From: Sphingomonadales bacterium
GTDB lineage: Bacteria > Pseudomonadota > Alphaproteobacteria > Sphingomonadales > Emcibacteraceae
Assembly (NCBI GenBank): GCA_011051815.1
Contig: DRKK01000277.1
Span: 1-8,882, forward strand
DNA: 8,882 bases
Direction: 5' to 3'
Of this stretch, positions 1 through 7,157 are shown in pieces. The translations under genes and the position numbers were made by a program. Position 1 is the stretch's first letter; the number at the start of each line of letters is the position of its first letter. The notes under the pieces are model-generated. The model searched no databases. It was not told the origin of the DNA and saw only the letters and a list, made by a program, of their open reading frames with translations.

Positions 1-1
1 C

Positions 2-1039
2 ATCGGTGACATATGTGGCTTTATCTCTGGGGGTAGCGAACGACGTGCGCTCTTTACGGTACTGCATAATATGGCCTTTCGTGATAAATTTGATTTTTCC
101 GCCTATACAGAACGGCTGGAAAAGCAAAATCAATCAAAATTAATGAGCTGGGTCAAGGGGCTTGTGCAAAAAAATGAAAAGTTGGAACCGCTACCCTCAT
201 GGGGATATTTCCTGACCCGGTTTGATGTTAAATATCAACGGCGGCGGCTTTTATTTGTTATCAAAGACCTGAACACACAATATTCCCACCACCCTGAGGA
301 TGCCCGCAAACTGGACAGTTTGAAACGGGCGCTTTATGACATCCTGGACGATATTGGTCATTGTGCAGAGGTTAGTGCCATCCCCCAACCGGTCAAAACC
401 GCCCTGATACAGGCCTTCTGTCCGGTGGCAAAACTGAATATAAATGATGATTTGCCTACTGATAAAATTGAAAATCTGCTGACAAATCATTTCCCCCGCC
501 TGACCAATGCATTAGATCGTCTGGCCGAGATATTGCGCCTTGATCATTACAAATCCAAGGCAGATCAGCTTATCGCGGATCAAGGCAATATTGACTGGGC
601 CGGGGATATGTCAAGAAACCTTGCCATCAGCTATATTGGCTTTTCCTTTTGGGATGTGACCACTTTTTCTATCATGGGATCAAGGGAGCTGGGCGAGTTC
701 AACGAGATAAAAATCAATCGTATCAGCCCCAAGGATACATCAGTCCTGCGCAACGGAAATGAAGATATGCCCCTTCAGGGAACGGCTATGGCCGGATTCG
801 GGGCCTTTTTCAGCCGCAAGGACCGGGAGAATGACTATCTGTGGGGGCGGCTTAACAGTGCGGAACGCTTGATTGACCTGCTGTATAATCAGGCCGAAAT
901 ATCCGGGCTTGCCCATAAGCTGGATGTGGTGGCCCTGAAAAAACGCGCCTTTCAGACCATTCTTGAGGTGGAAAAGAGCTTTCTCAATGAAATTCCTGAC
1001 TTATTCACGGCACTGGACGAGAAAATAGAAAAACTTTAA
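2..1039 (+). CDS. patatin-related protein, C-terminal part (DUF3376-type domain), 5' end beyond window
   Basis: The reading frame is open from the left edge and ends with TAA at 1037-1039, giving 345 visible residues. The first ATG, at 71, is probably internal because 23 in-frame codons precede it and no ribosome binding site stands before it. The stretch from about residue 218 to 294 carries the conserved C-terminal signature of bacterial patatin-related proteins (TIGR03607/DUF3376 type). It includes GELGEFNEIKINRISP-like residues (visible as LGEFNEIKINRISP), then GAFFSRKDRENDYLWGRL and SAERLIDLL. Family members are usually 700-800 residues, with an N-terminal patatin lipase fold bearing a Ser-Asp dyad (GxSxG and DG[GA]). 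That part would lie left of the window, so hydrolase activity cannot be judged here. The visible region before the signature is mostly charged and helical, with no obvious membrane segment. The gene converges on the SUF operon. The family call is confident; the substrate is unknown. Confidence 0.85.
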   Translation: MGDICGFISGGSERRALFTVLHNMAFRDKFDFSAYTERLEKQNQSKLMSWVKGLVQKNEKLEPLPSWGYFLTRFDVKYQRRRLLFVIKDLNTQYSHHPEDARKLDSLKRALYDILDDIGHCAEVSAIPQPVKTALIQAFCPVAKLNINDDLPTDKIENLLTNHFPRLTNALDRLAEILRLDHYKSKADQLIADQGNIDWAGDMSRNLAISYIGFSFWDVTTFSIMGSRELGEFNEIKINRISPKDTSVLRNGNEDMPLQGTAMAGFGAFFSRKDRENDYLWGRLNSAERLIDLLYNQAEISGLAHKLDVVALKKRAFQTILEVEKSFLNEIPDLFTALDEKIEKL

Positions 1040-1368
1040 ACGTGAAAGCTTTCGCCGCAACCACAGCGGCCCTTTTCATTGGGATTGGTGAAAGTAAAGC
1101 CGCTCTGAAATTTCTCGTCCTTATAATCCATTTCACTGCCGATCAGATATATCAGCGACATGGCGTCAACAAATAATGTGACACCTTTATCCTCTATCCT
1201 TTCATCGGACGGATCAATCTCGTCCACATAATCCACCGTATAGGCCAAACCGTTACAGCCCTTGGTCGAGGTACCGAGCCGCACCCCATGACAGGCCTTG
1301 CCCCGATTTGCCATAATATCCCGAATCCGCTCGGCCGCCGCATCCGTTATCGTAATTACATTTCCCAT
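1036..1368 (-). CDS. sufA: SufA/IscA-type (HesB family) iron-sulfur cluster carrier protein
   Basis: This 110-residue protein has the length and fold signature of A-type Fe-S carriers, which accept a cluster from a scaffold such as SufBCD and pass it to target apoproteins in the cytoplasm. The three ligand cysteines of the family are present: Cys38 in KGCNGLAY, and Cys102 and Cys104 in the C-terminal RCGCGESF motif. An additional Cys26 is not part of the usual triad. The ATG at 1368 is preceded by AGGA (1378-1375) with a 6-nt spacer, and that AGGA overlaps the sufT stop codon. The start is therefore well supported and translation is probably coupled to sufT. It is the last gene of the SUF operon, and its TAA overlaps the stop of the convergent patatin-related gene. 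ErpA or IscA is a possible alternative name, but the position in a SUF operon favours SufA. Confidence 0.93.
   Translation of the reverse strand: MGNVITITDAAAERIRDIMANRGKACHGVRLGTSTKGCNGLAYTVDYVDEIDPSDERIEDKGVTLFVDAMSLIYLIGSEMDYKDEKFQSGFTFTNPNEKGRCGCGESFHV
1054..1076 (+). terminator. possible weak intrinsic terminator for the patatin-related gene
   Basis: A perfect 5-bp GC stem (GCCGC at 1054-1058, GCGGC at 1066-1070, 7-nt loop) begins 15 nt after the patatin stop and is followed by CCTTTT at 1071-1076. The T-tract is only four bases long and is separated from the stem by CC, so termination would be weak. The element lies inside the sufA coding region, in the codons for the C-terminal Cys-Gly-Cys motif. 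The symmetry may therefore only reflect that coding sequence. Confidence 0.25.
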
Positions 1369-1376
1369 ATCATGTC

Positions 1377-1823
1377 CTACATAAAGCCCATTTCAAGGCG
1401 GGCGGCCTCGCTCATCATATAGATGGTCCAAGGTGGGTCCCAGACCAGTTCCACATTCACATCCCGGACCCCATCCACGTCAAGGGCCCTGATCTGAACA
1501 TCGCCGGGCATGGTTTCCGCCACCGGACAATGGGGCGTCGTCAATGTCATGACAATTTCCACCTTGCCGTCCTCGGCCACATTAATTTCATAAATCAGGC
1601 CCATCTCGTAAATATCTATGGGAATTTCCGGGTCATAAATTTCCCGCATCCGCTCCTCTATGCGGCCCCGGAGAAAATTACGGGTTTCCTCGGACAGGGG
1701 CAGGCTATAATCTGGCTCTGCACCTGTTGTTATCTCTGTTTGTTGCTCGCTATCACTCACTTGTCTATCCTGTTCTCTCTGTAAAAATTGATCCAGAAAA
1801 CTTTGGCTGTTATCTATCGTCAA
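1377..1823 (-). CDS. sufT: SufT, DUF59/MIP18-family Fe-S assembly protein (TTG start; GTG start at 1760 possible)
   Basis: This 148-residue protein has the DUF59 (MIP18) core, about residues 48-125, followed by a short conserved tail. Visible signatures are IYDPEIPIDIYEMGLIY (62-78), TTPHCPVAETMP (95-106, with the conserved Cys99) and WDPPWTIYMMSEAARLEMG (128-146). Family members found in SUF operons support Fe-S protein maturation. Their exact step is unsettled, probably cluster delivery or storage rather than de novo assembly. The first possible start is TTG at 1823, overlapping the sufS stop as TTGA, and an in-frame TAA lies just upstream at 1836-1838. A GTG at 1760 (codon 22) has a better ribosome site and would remove a Gln-rich, poorly conserved N-terminus without touching the domain. 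The gene sits between sufS and sufA with an 8-nt gap to sufA. The family assignment is firm; the start is not. Confidence 0.9.
   Translation of the reverse strand: MTIDNSQSFLDQFLQREQDRQVSDSEQQTEITTGAEPDYSLPLSEETRNFLRGRIEERMREIYDPEIPIDIYEMGLIYEINVAEDGKVEIVMTLTTPHCPVAETMPGDVQIRALDVDGVRDVNVELVWDPPWTIYMMSEAARLEMGFM
1768..1771 (-). promoter_or_regulatory. candidate Shine-Dalgarno site for the alternative sufT start
   Basis: AGGA on the minus strand lies 7 nt upstream of an in-frame GTG at 1760-1758. The first available start, TTG at 1823, has only GGA (1833-1831) with a similar 7-nt spacer. The short form would be 127 residues and keeps the whole DUF59 domain. The sequence does not settle which start is used. 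Confidence 0.35.
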
Positions 1824-3058
1824 GAAAATATCCGGTTAACTTTATCAAGGCCCTCCACAAAACGGTCAATATCCTGCCGGGTGTTATAGAGGCCTAGCGA
1901 CAGGCGGGCCGTAGACGGAATATCGAAAAAATCCATGACCGGCTGGGCGCAATGGTGACCCGTGCGGATACAGATACCGTCCTGATCCAATATGGTGCCA
2001 ATATCATGGGGATGGGCCAGGTCCATGGTAAAGGATATAATCCCCGCCATATGATCCGCTTGTCCAACGATATGAACCCCCTTCACATCCTGAATTTTCT
2101 CAAGAGCATAAGCCAGAAGCTGATCCTCATGACGGGCAATATTTTCAAAGCCCAGATTTTCTACATAACCCAGCGCCGCACCAAAACCAATACCGCCTGC
2201 AATGTGAGGCGTTCCGGCCTCAAATTTATGGGGCAGGTCATTATAAATGGTTTCCTCAAAGGTCACCGACCGGATCATATCACCGCCGCCCTGATAGGGT
2301 GGCATGGCATTGAGCAGCTCTTCCTTGGCATATAGCACCCCAACCCCCGTTGGGCCATAGAGCTTATGACCGGAAAAAACATAGAAATCTGCGTCCAGAT
2401 CCTGCATATCCACCCGCATATGGGGCACAGCCTGACAACCATCCACCAAAACCTTTGCCCCGACCCGATGGGCCGCCGCGATAATCTCTTTGATAGGGGT
2501 TATGGTACCCAGCGCATTGGAAATATGGGTGATCGCCACCAGCTTGACCTTTTCGCTGAGCAATTTTTCAAATTCCTCAAACAAAAAGTTGGCTTTATCG
2601 TCAATAGGGGCCACGGTGATGATAATGTCTTTTTCATCCCGCAACATCTGCCACGGCACGATATTGGAATGATGCTCCATACGGCTCAGGACAACTTCAT
2701 CACCTGTGGTCAGATATTTGCGTCCCCAAGTCTGGGCCACCAGATTAATCGCTTCCGTCGCCCCGCGCAGGAAAATGATTTCCTTATGGCTGCGGGCATT
2801 GATAAATTTCTGGACCTTTACCCGGGCGTCCTCATATTTCTGAGTGCCGACCTGCGACAGATAATAAACGCCGCGGTGAATATTGGCATATTCCTCGGCG
2901 TAGCATTTCTGAATCGCGTCCAGCACCTGTTGCGGCTTTTGAGCCGAGGCACCGCTATCCAGAAAGGTCAGGGGCTTACCGTATATTTCCTGTTTGAAAA
3001 TAGGGAAATCATTGCGAATTTCATCGACATTATAATTACTTAACGGCTGTGACGTCAT
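1820..3058 (-). CDS. sufS: SufS-type cysteine desulfurase (group II, PLP-dependent)
   Basis: This 412-residue aminotransferase class V enzyme removes sulfur from L-cysteine to give alanine and an enzyme-bound persulfide that feeds Fe-S cluster assembly in the cytoplasm. The PLP lysine is Lys232 in FSGHKLYGP. The stacking histidine is His130 in SRMEHHSNIVPW. The catalytic cysteine is Cys370 in RTGHHCAQP, the short-loop form typical of group II SufS enzymes. The length matches the family (about 405-415). The ATG at 3058 overlaps the sufD stop as ATGA and is preceded by a strong AGGTG (3068-3064) with a 5-nt spacer, so the start is secure. Its stop overlaps the first possible start of sufT. No SufE or SufU partner, which normally accepts the persulfide, is encoded in this operon. 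Confidence 0.97.
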   Translation of the reverse strand: MTSQPLSNYNVDEIRNDFPIFKQEIYGKPLTFLDSGASAQKPQQVLDAIQKCYAEEYANIHRGVYYLSQVGTQKYEDARVKVQKFINARSHKEIIFLRGATEAINLVAQTWGRKYLTTGDEVVLSRMEHHSNIVPWQMLRDEKDIIITVAPIDDKANFLFEEFEKLLSEKVKLVAITHISNALGTITPIKEIIAAAHRVGAKVLVDGCQAVPHMRVDMQDLDADFYVFSGHKLYGPTGVGVLYAKEELLNAMPPYQGGGDMIRSVTFEETIYNDLPHKFEAGTPHIAGGIGFGAALGYVENLGFENIARHEDQLLAYALEKIQDVKGVHIVGQADHMAGIISFTMDLAHPHDIGTILDQDGICIRTGHHCAQPVMDFFDIPSTARLSLGLYNTRQDIDRFVEGLDKVNRIFS

Positions 3059-4371
3059 GGCGTCACCTCATGGGCGAGCCAGCGGGCGGTCTTTTCCTTA
3101 AAGGCTGTGCGCAGGGTTTCATCGGCTATGTCATCAAAGACTTCCGCCACAAAAGCCTCAACCAACAAGCCCTTTGCCGTCACCTCATCCATGCCCCGCG
3201 AACGGAGATAAAATAGCTGATCCGGATCAAGTTCACCCACCGTGGTCCCGTGAGAGCATTTGACATCATCCGCATAAATCAGCAGTTCCGGTTTGGCATT
3301 GGCTTCGGCCTTACGGCTAAGCAAAAGATTCTTGTTGGACTGATCCGCATTGGTTTTCTGGGCGTCGCGGGCAACAATGACCTTGCCCTGAAAAGCCGAC
3401 TTTCCGCCCGCATCCAGAACCCCGCGATAAAGCTGATTGCTTTGACAGTTGGGCTGATCATGGTTGATCCGGGTAAAAATATCCTGTGATTGCTTGTTCC
3501 GGCCCAAATAGGCCCCGCGCAATTCTATGTCCGCATTCTCACCGGTAAAGCTGTTGATTAATTCTGTCCGATTGATCTCTGCCCCCAGCTGCAAGCTGAT
3601 ATGGCTGAAGCGAGCCTTGTCAGCCACATGGGAATGAAGCTCCGTCATATGAACGGCTTGGCGGCCTTGTGTTTGAAACTGATATATTGTCACATCCGCA
3701 CCCTGGTCCAGCATCACGTCCGTTATGCCGTGGGTCCAATAACGTTCTTGGTCCACCCCAATATAACTTTCGATAATCTCTGCCTTTGCCCCGGCACCTG
3801 CCATAATCTGCACCCGGTAGCGCATGGCGGTCATATCTGTGCCGGATGTGGCCATATGAATGACCTGCAAAGGCTGCTTCATTTCAACATTAGGCGCGAT
3901 TTCAAGATGATAGCCATCCGTAACCAGCGCCCGGTTTAAATTATTTAAAGAACTATCCCCATCAGAGACCGCCATTCCAACCCGGAAGGACTGAATGTTG
4001 TCTGACAATAAAGACAACTTTATGCCTTTTTGGTCGGCAAAAGGTGACAAAGGCTTGTAATAATGGCCATTGACAAAAACCAATAGGGGGCCGGATAGGC
4101 CTTTAACACAGGCCTTTTCAAACAGCTCTTTAATCTCGGTTTCTTGAGGGAGCGCGGTGGCTATATCAAAGTTTTCATTGGCCAGAAAATTTAGGTTTGT
4201 ATATTTCCATTCCTCTACCTTGGGTCCAGGCAGGCCGCTGTCCATATATTTTGACATGGCATCACCGCGCAGGCCATTGAAGTCGTCAATATCCGCGCCG
4301 GGCAGGAATTGCCGTACAGCTTCAAAGCTGGTGGCAATCTGTGGGGTATCAAAATAGCGTTTCTGTGTCAT
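3055..4371 (-). CDS. sufD: SufD, Fe-S cluster scaffold complex subunit
   Basis: This 438-residue protein belongs to the SufB/SufD family and is slightly longer than Escherichia coli SufD (423). It pairs with SufB and two SufC ATPases to form the SufBC2D scaffold on which new clusters are made. The C-terminal core carries DDVKCSHGTTVG, with Cys372 and His374 corresponding by alignment to E. coli SufD Cys358 and His360, residues implicated in cluster formation at the SufB-SufD interface. The downstream QLFYLRSRGM is also typical. The N-terminal 120 residues are more divergent, as is usual, and contain KVEEWKYTNL, a common SufD motif. The ATG at 4371 lies 5 nt after the sufC stop, with AAGG overlapping that stop; the spacer is short (3 nt). 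Its own stop overlaps the sufS start as ATGA, which suggests translational coupling. Confidence 0.96.
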   Translation of the reverse strand: MTQKRYFDTPQIATSFEAVRQFLPGADIDDFNGLRGDAMSKYMDSGLPGPKVEEWKYTNLNFLANENFDIATALPQETEIKELFEKACVKGLSGPLLVFVNGHYYKPLSPFADQKGIKLSLLSDNIQSFRVGMAVSDGDSSLNNLNRALVTDGYHLEIAPNVEMKQPLQVIHMATSGTDMTAMRYRVQIMAGAGAKAEIIESYIGVDQERYWTHGITDVMLDQGADVTIYQFQTQGRQAVHMTELHSHVADKARFSHISLQLGAEINRTELINSFTGENADIELRGAYLGRNKQSQDIFTRINHDQPNCQSNQLYRGVLDAGGKSAFQGKVIVARDAQKTNADQSNKNLLLSRKAEANAKPELLIYADDVKCSHGTTVGELDPDQLFYLRSRGMDEVTAKGLLVEAFVAEVFDDIADETLRTAFKEKTARWLAHEVTP

Positions 4372-4376
4372 CTGCC

Positions 4377-5132
4377 TTACGCCGCACTTTCCGTAATACC
4401 AAGGCCCATATAGCCCTTTTCCTCCAGCTCCAGCGCCAATTCCTTGCCGCCGGTTTTAACAATCTGACCCGCGGCCAGAATATGAACATAATCCGGCACC
4501 ACATAATCCAGCAACCGTTGATAATGAGTGATCATGAGTATGGACTTGTCAGTAGCCCGCAATCGGTTAATGCCAGTCGCAACGATTTTTAGGGCATCAA
4601 TATCTAAACCAGAATCGGTTTCATCCAAAACCGCAAGGCTTGGGTCCAAAACGGCCATCTGTACCATTTCGTTACGCTTTTTCTCCCCGCCGGAAAAGCC
4701 AACATTTACCGGACGTTTCAACATTTCAGGATCCATGTCCAATTCCGCCGCCTTGGCCCGGATCAGTTTAAGAAAATCCACCGCCGCTATCTCGTCTTCG
4801 CCCCGGTAACGACGCTGGCTGTTCAGTGCGGACCGCAGGAAATTCATATTAGACACACCGGGGATTTCAACCGGATATTGAAAGCCCAGAAACAGGCCTT
4901 CCCCCGCCCGCTCATTGGGGTCCATATCCATCAAATTCTTACCATTATAGGTTATGGACCCTTGGGTTATTTCATAACCGTCCTTGCCACAAACGGCATA
5001 AGACAATGTACTTTTCCCGGCCCCGTTTGGCCCCATTATGGCATGTACCTCACCATCACTAATGGTCAGATTCAATCCTTTGAGGATTTCCTGGCCGCCA
5101 ACCGTCACATGTAAATTTTTAATTTCCAGCAT
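4377..5132 (-). CDS. sufC: SufC, ABC-type ATPase of the Fe-S scaffold complex
   Basis: This 251-residue soluble ABC ATPase drives conformational change in SufBC2D during Fe-S cluster assembly. Every nucleotide-binding motif is intact: Walker A GPNGAGKST (34-42, Lys40), Q-loop GFQYP (83-87, Gln85), signature FSGGEKKR (146-153), Walker B LAVLDE with catalytic Glu171, D-loop SGLD, and switch His203 in ITHYQR. These positions coincide with Lys40, Glu171 and His203 of E. coli SufC. FSGGEKKRNE in place of the common LSGGQ is the hallmark that separates SufC from transporter ATPases, and there is no membrane-domain gene nearby. The ATG at 5132 lies 20 nt after the sufB stop, with only a weak purine-rich site (AAGAGAA) in front. 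It sits between sufB and sufD, the usual order. Confidence 0.97.
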   Translation of the reverse strand: MLEIKNLHVTVGGQEILKGLNLTISDGEVHAIMGPNGAGKSTLSYAVCGKDGYEITQGSITYNGKNLMDMDPNERAGEGLFLGFQYPVEIPGVSNMNFLRSALNSQRRYRGEDEIAAVDFLKLIRAKAAELDMDPEMLKRPVNVGFSGGEKKRNEMVQMAVLDPSLAVLDETDSGLDIDALKIVATGINRLRATDKSILMITHYQRLLDYVVPDYVHILAAGQIVKTGGKELALELEEKGYMGLGITESAA

Positions 5133-5152
5133 CTTATTCTCTTTTAGTTGTC

Positions 5153-6607
5153 TTATCCAACACTTCCTTCAAGGCTGATACCCAGTAATTTCTGAGCTTC
5201 TACCGCGAATTCCATGGGAAGATTCTTCATCACATCCTTACAAAAACCATTCACGATCAAAGCCACGGAATCTTCTGTCTCCAGACCCCGCTGTTGACAG
5301 TAAAACAGCTGTTCATCGCTTATTTTAGAGGTGGTTGCCTCATGTTCCACCTGAGCGGTGGGGTTTTTGATCTCTATATAGGGCACTGTATGGGCGCCGC
5401 ATTTATCCCCGATCAGCAAACTGTCGCATTGGGTGAAATTACGGGCATTTTCCGCCCCCGCCATGACTCGAACCAACCCCCTATAGGTGGCTTCGGATTT
5501 TCCGGCGCTAATGCCCTTGGAAATAATGGTACTTGAGGTGTTTTTCCCAATATGAATCATTTTGGTGCCCGTATCGGCCTGTTGATAATTATTGGTGATC
5601 GCCACCGAATAGAACTCCCCCACCGAACCATCACCAATCAACAGGCAACTGGGGTATTTCCAGGTCACGGCGGAGCCAGTTTCCACCTGAGTCCAGGATA
5701 TTTTAGAATTTTTCCCCCGACAAGCCCCGCGCTTGGTAACAAAATTATAAATGCCGCCCTTGCCGTCCTTATCACCGGGGTACCAATTTTGTACGGTTGA
5801 GTATTTTATTTCCGCGTCATCATGGGTAATCAGTTCAACCACCGCCGCGTGGAGCTGATTTTCATCCCGCTGAGGGGCTGTGCACCCTTCCAGATAGGAG
5901 ACATAGGAGCCCTCGTCGGCTATGATGATTGTTCGTTCGAACTGACCCGTATTAGCTTCATTGATGCGGAAATAGGTGCTTAATTCCATGGGGCAACGCA
6001 CGCCTTTTGGAATATAAACAAAAGTGCCGTCGGTAAAAACCGCGCTATTCAAGGCCGAATAGTAATTATCCGCAACAGGTACTACGGAGCCCAGATATTT
6101 TTTCATAAGCTCAGGATAGTCGTGTGCCGCCTCTGAAATAGAACAGAATATAATCCCGGCTTCTTTTAGTTTTTTACGAAAAGTGGTCGCCACAGATACG
6201 CTGTCAAAGACAATATCCACCGCCACACCCGCCAGAACCTCTTGTTCCTTCAGGGAAATTCCAAGTTTTTCATAGGTCCGGAGCAATTCCGGGTCCACCT
6301 CGTCCAGACTTTTCGGGCCATCTTCGGCAGATTTCGGGGCGGAATAGTAATAAATATCCTGAAAATCAATTTTCGGGTAATCCACCATGGCCCATGTGGG
6401 CTCCTCCATGGTCAACCATTTCTGGTATGCCTTTAAGCGCCACGCCAATAGCCACTCCGGCTCATCCTTTTTGGCGGAAATAAAGCGAATCACGTCTTCA
6501 CTTAGGCCCTTTGGGGCCCTTTCCGTTTCAATGTCGGTAACGAAACCGTATTTATACTCTCCGGTGACGTCCTGAACGGTTTGTTTTGCTTCCTGTGTTG
6601 CTACCAT
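5153..6607 (-). CDS. sufB: SufB, Fe-S cluster scaffold protein
   Basis: This 484-residue protein is the main scaffold subunit of SufBC2D, where sulfur from SufS and iron are joined into a nascent cluster. The conserved C-terminal half is complete. [10 protein letters not shown] contains Cys394, which aligns from the C-terminus with the essential E. coli SufB Cys405. VEHEATTSK contains Glu421-His422-Glu423, aligning with E. coli Glu432-His433-Glu434. [10 protein letters not shown] and the family-typical ending [14 protein letters not shown] are also present. The middle contains [16 protein letters not shown] and [10 protein letters not shown], both diagnostic of SufB rather than SufD. Length is close to E. 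coli (495). The ATG at 6607 lies 11 nt after the regulator's stop. The upstream site is weak (AGAG), so translation is probably coupled to the regulator gene. It has no inserted intein and no frameshift. Confidence 0.97.
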   Translation of the reverse strand: MVATQEAKQTVQDVTGEYKYGFVTDIETERAPKGLSEDVIRFISAKKDEPEWLLAWRLKAYQKWLTMEEPTWAMVDYPKIDFQDIYYYSAPKSAEDGPKSLDEVDPELLRTYEKLGISLKEQEVLAGVAVDIVFDSVSVATTFRKKLKEAGIIFCSISEAAHDYPELMKKYLGSVVPVADNYYSALNSAVFTDGTFVYIPKGVRCPMELSTYFRINEANTGQFERTIIIADEGSYVSYLEGCTAPQRDENQLHAAVVELITHDDAEIKYSTVQNWYPGDKDGKGGIYNFVTKRGACRGKNSKISWTQVETGSAVTWKYPSCLLIGDGSVGEFYSVAITNNYQQADTGTKMIHIGKNTSSTIISKGISAGKSEATYRGLVRVMAGAENARNFTQCDSLLIGDKCGAHTVPYIEIKNPTAQVEHEATTSKISDEQLFYCQQRGLETEDSVALIVNGFCKDVMKNLPMEFAVEAQKLLGISLEGSVG

Positions 6608-6618
6608 TTTTTCATACT

Positions 6619-7086
6619 CTAATTCAATGTCTTGGCGATCAGGGGGAGATCATCCATCGCCCCGTCACCAATAAAATCGGGTACAGATTCAATCATCTGG
6701 GACAGGCGCACGCTGCCCAGGGCATCTTTTACCGCTTCATTAATGCGGTACCACTGGCTCCGGGTGCCGCAATTACTTTCCCGGTCACAATCTGAAGCTT
6801 CTTCTCCCAGACAATTGGTCAATTGTACCGGGCCATCCACGGCTTCTATAATATGGGTTATGGATATTTTATCTGCCGGGCGGGCGAGCGAAAAGCCGCC
6901 ATTCAAACCCCGGTGAGAAGCCAGCAGGCCCGCACGCACCAGCGTACCCAATATCTTGCTTACTGTTGGCAGTGGAATATGAGCAAGATCAGACAATCCC
7001 GCAGAAGAATGAACGTCCTGTGGTTTCAGGGCGATACAACACATCAGTTCAACGGCATAATCTGCCAGATTTGATAATTTAATCAT
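6619..7086 (-). CDS. Rrf2-family (IscR-like) transcriptional regulator of the SUF operon
   Basis: This small winged-helix protein opens the SUF operon. It is 155 residues from the ATG at 7086, or 160 from the ATG at 7101. I prefer 7086 because [15 protein letters not shown] matches the usual family N-terminus and neither ATG has a convincing ribosome site. The DNA-binding part covers about residues 5-70 and ends in the wing motif [12 protein letters not shown] (59-70). Three cysteines follow at 92, 100 and 106, then [11 protein letters not shown], the layout of Rrf2 proteins that hold an Fe-S cluster. The spacing is C-x7-C-x5-C, against C-x5-C-x5-C in E. coli IscR. No histidine is seen where IscR has its fourth ligand (His107). 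By position it probably represses or activates suf according to cluster status. Calling it iscR would go beyond the evidence; SUF-associated Rrf2 regulator is safer. Confidence 0.9.
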   Translation of the reverse strand: MIKLSNLADYAVELMCCIALKPQDVHSSAGLSDLAHIPLPTVSKILGTLVRAGLLASHRGLNGGFSLARPADKISITHIIEAVDGPVQLTNCLGEEASDCDRESNCGTRSQWYRINEAVKDALGSVRLSQMIESVPDFIGDGAMDDLPLIAKTLN

Positions 7087-7112
7087 CTTGCTACAATCCA
7101 TACCAGTCTTGT

Positions 7113-7148
7113 ATTATATTAAATGGTCCCATCTGGGTGATTTGTCAA
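7113..7148 (-). promoter_or_regulatory. promoter-like hexamers upstream of the SUF operon
   Basis: On the minus strand a perfect TTGACA (7148-7143) and a perfect TATAAT (7118-7113) are both present, but 24 nt separates them, too far for one standard sigma-70 promoter. With the usual 17-nt spacer, TTGACA would pair with CATTTA (7125-7120), a poor -10, giving a start near 7113. TATAAT alone would start transcription near 7106. Both starts leave little or no leader before the ATG at 7101 and favour translation from 7086. Which element is used is not determined. Confidence 0.45.
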
Positions 7149-7157
7149 TAGAAATCA
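7138..7157. promoter_or_regulatory. candidate operator: inverted repeat over the TTGACA hexamer
   Basis: TGATTT (7138-7143) and AAATCA (7152-7157) form perfect 6-bp inverted arms with an 8-nt spacer, 20 bp in all. The element covers the TTGACA hexamer at 7143-7148. A dimeric regulator bound here would block a promoter using that -35. The position suits the Rrf2 protein encoded just downstream, but I do not recognise the motif, and short AT-rich dyads arise easily by chance. Confidence 0.3.

Noticed and set aside
71..73. ATG at 71 as the true start of the plus-strand gene
   Set aside because: The frame is open to the left edge, no Shine-Dalgarno site precedes the ATG, and the domain belongs at the C-terminus of a much larger protein.
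2366..3043. Long plus-strand open frame of 225 codons opposite sufS
   Set aside because: It lies wholly antisense to a strongly conserved gene, has no recognisable domain, and its composition is explained by the complementary codons of sufS.
6501..6522. Tandem GGCCCTTT repeat in sufB
   Set aside because: Only two 8-base copies, accounted for by codons for Ala-Pro-Lys-Gly-Leu; no sign of a functional repeat.
6601..6615. Four-codon frame (Met-Lys-Lys-Trp-stop) on the minus strand overlapping the sufB start codon
   Set aside because: It has no ribosome site of its own and is too short to judge. Overlapping ATGs in an A-rich start region are expected by chance.
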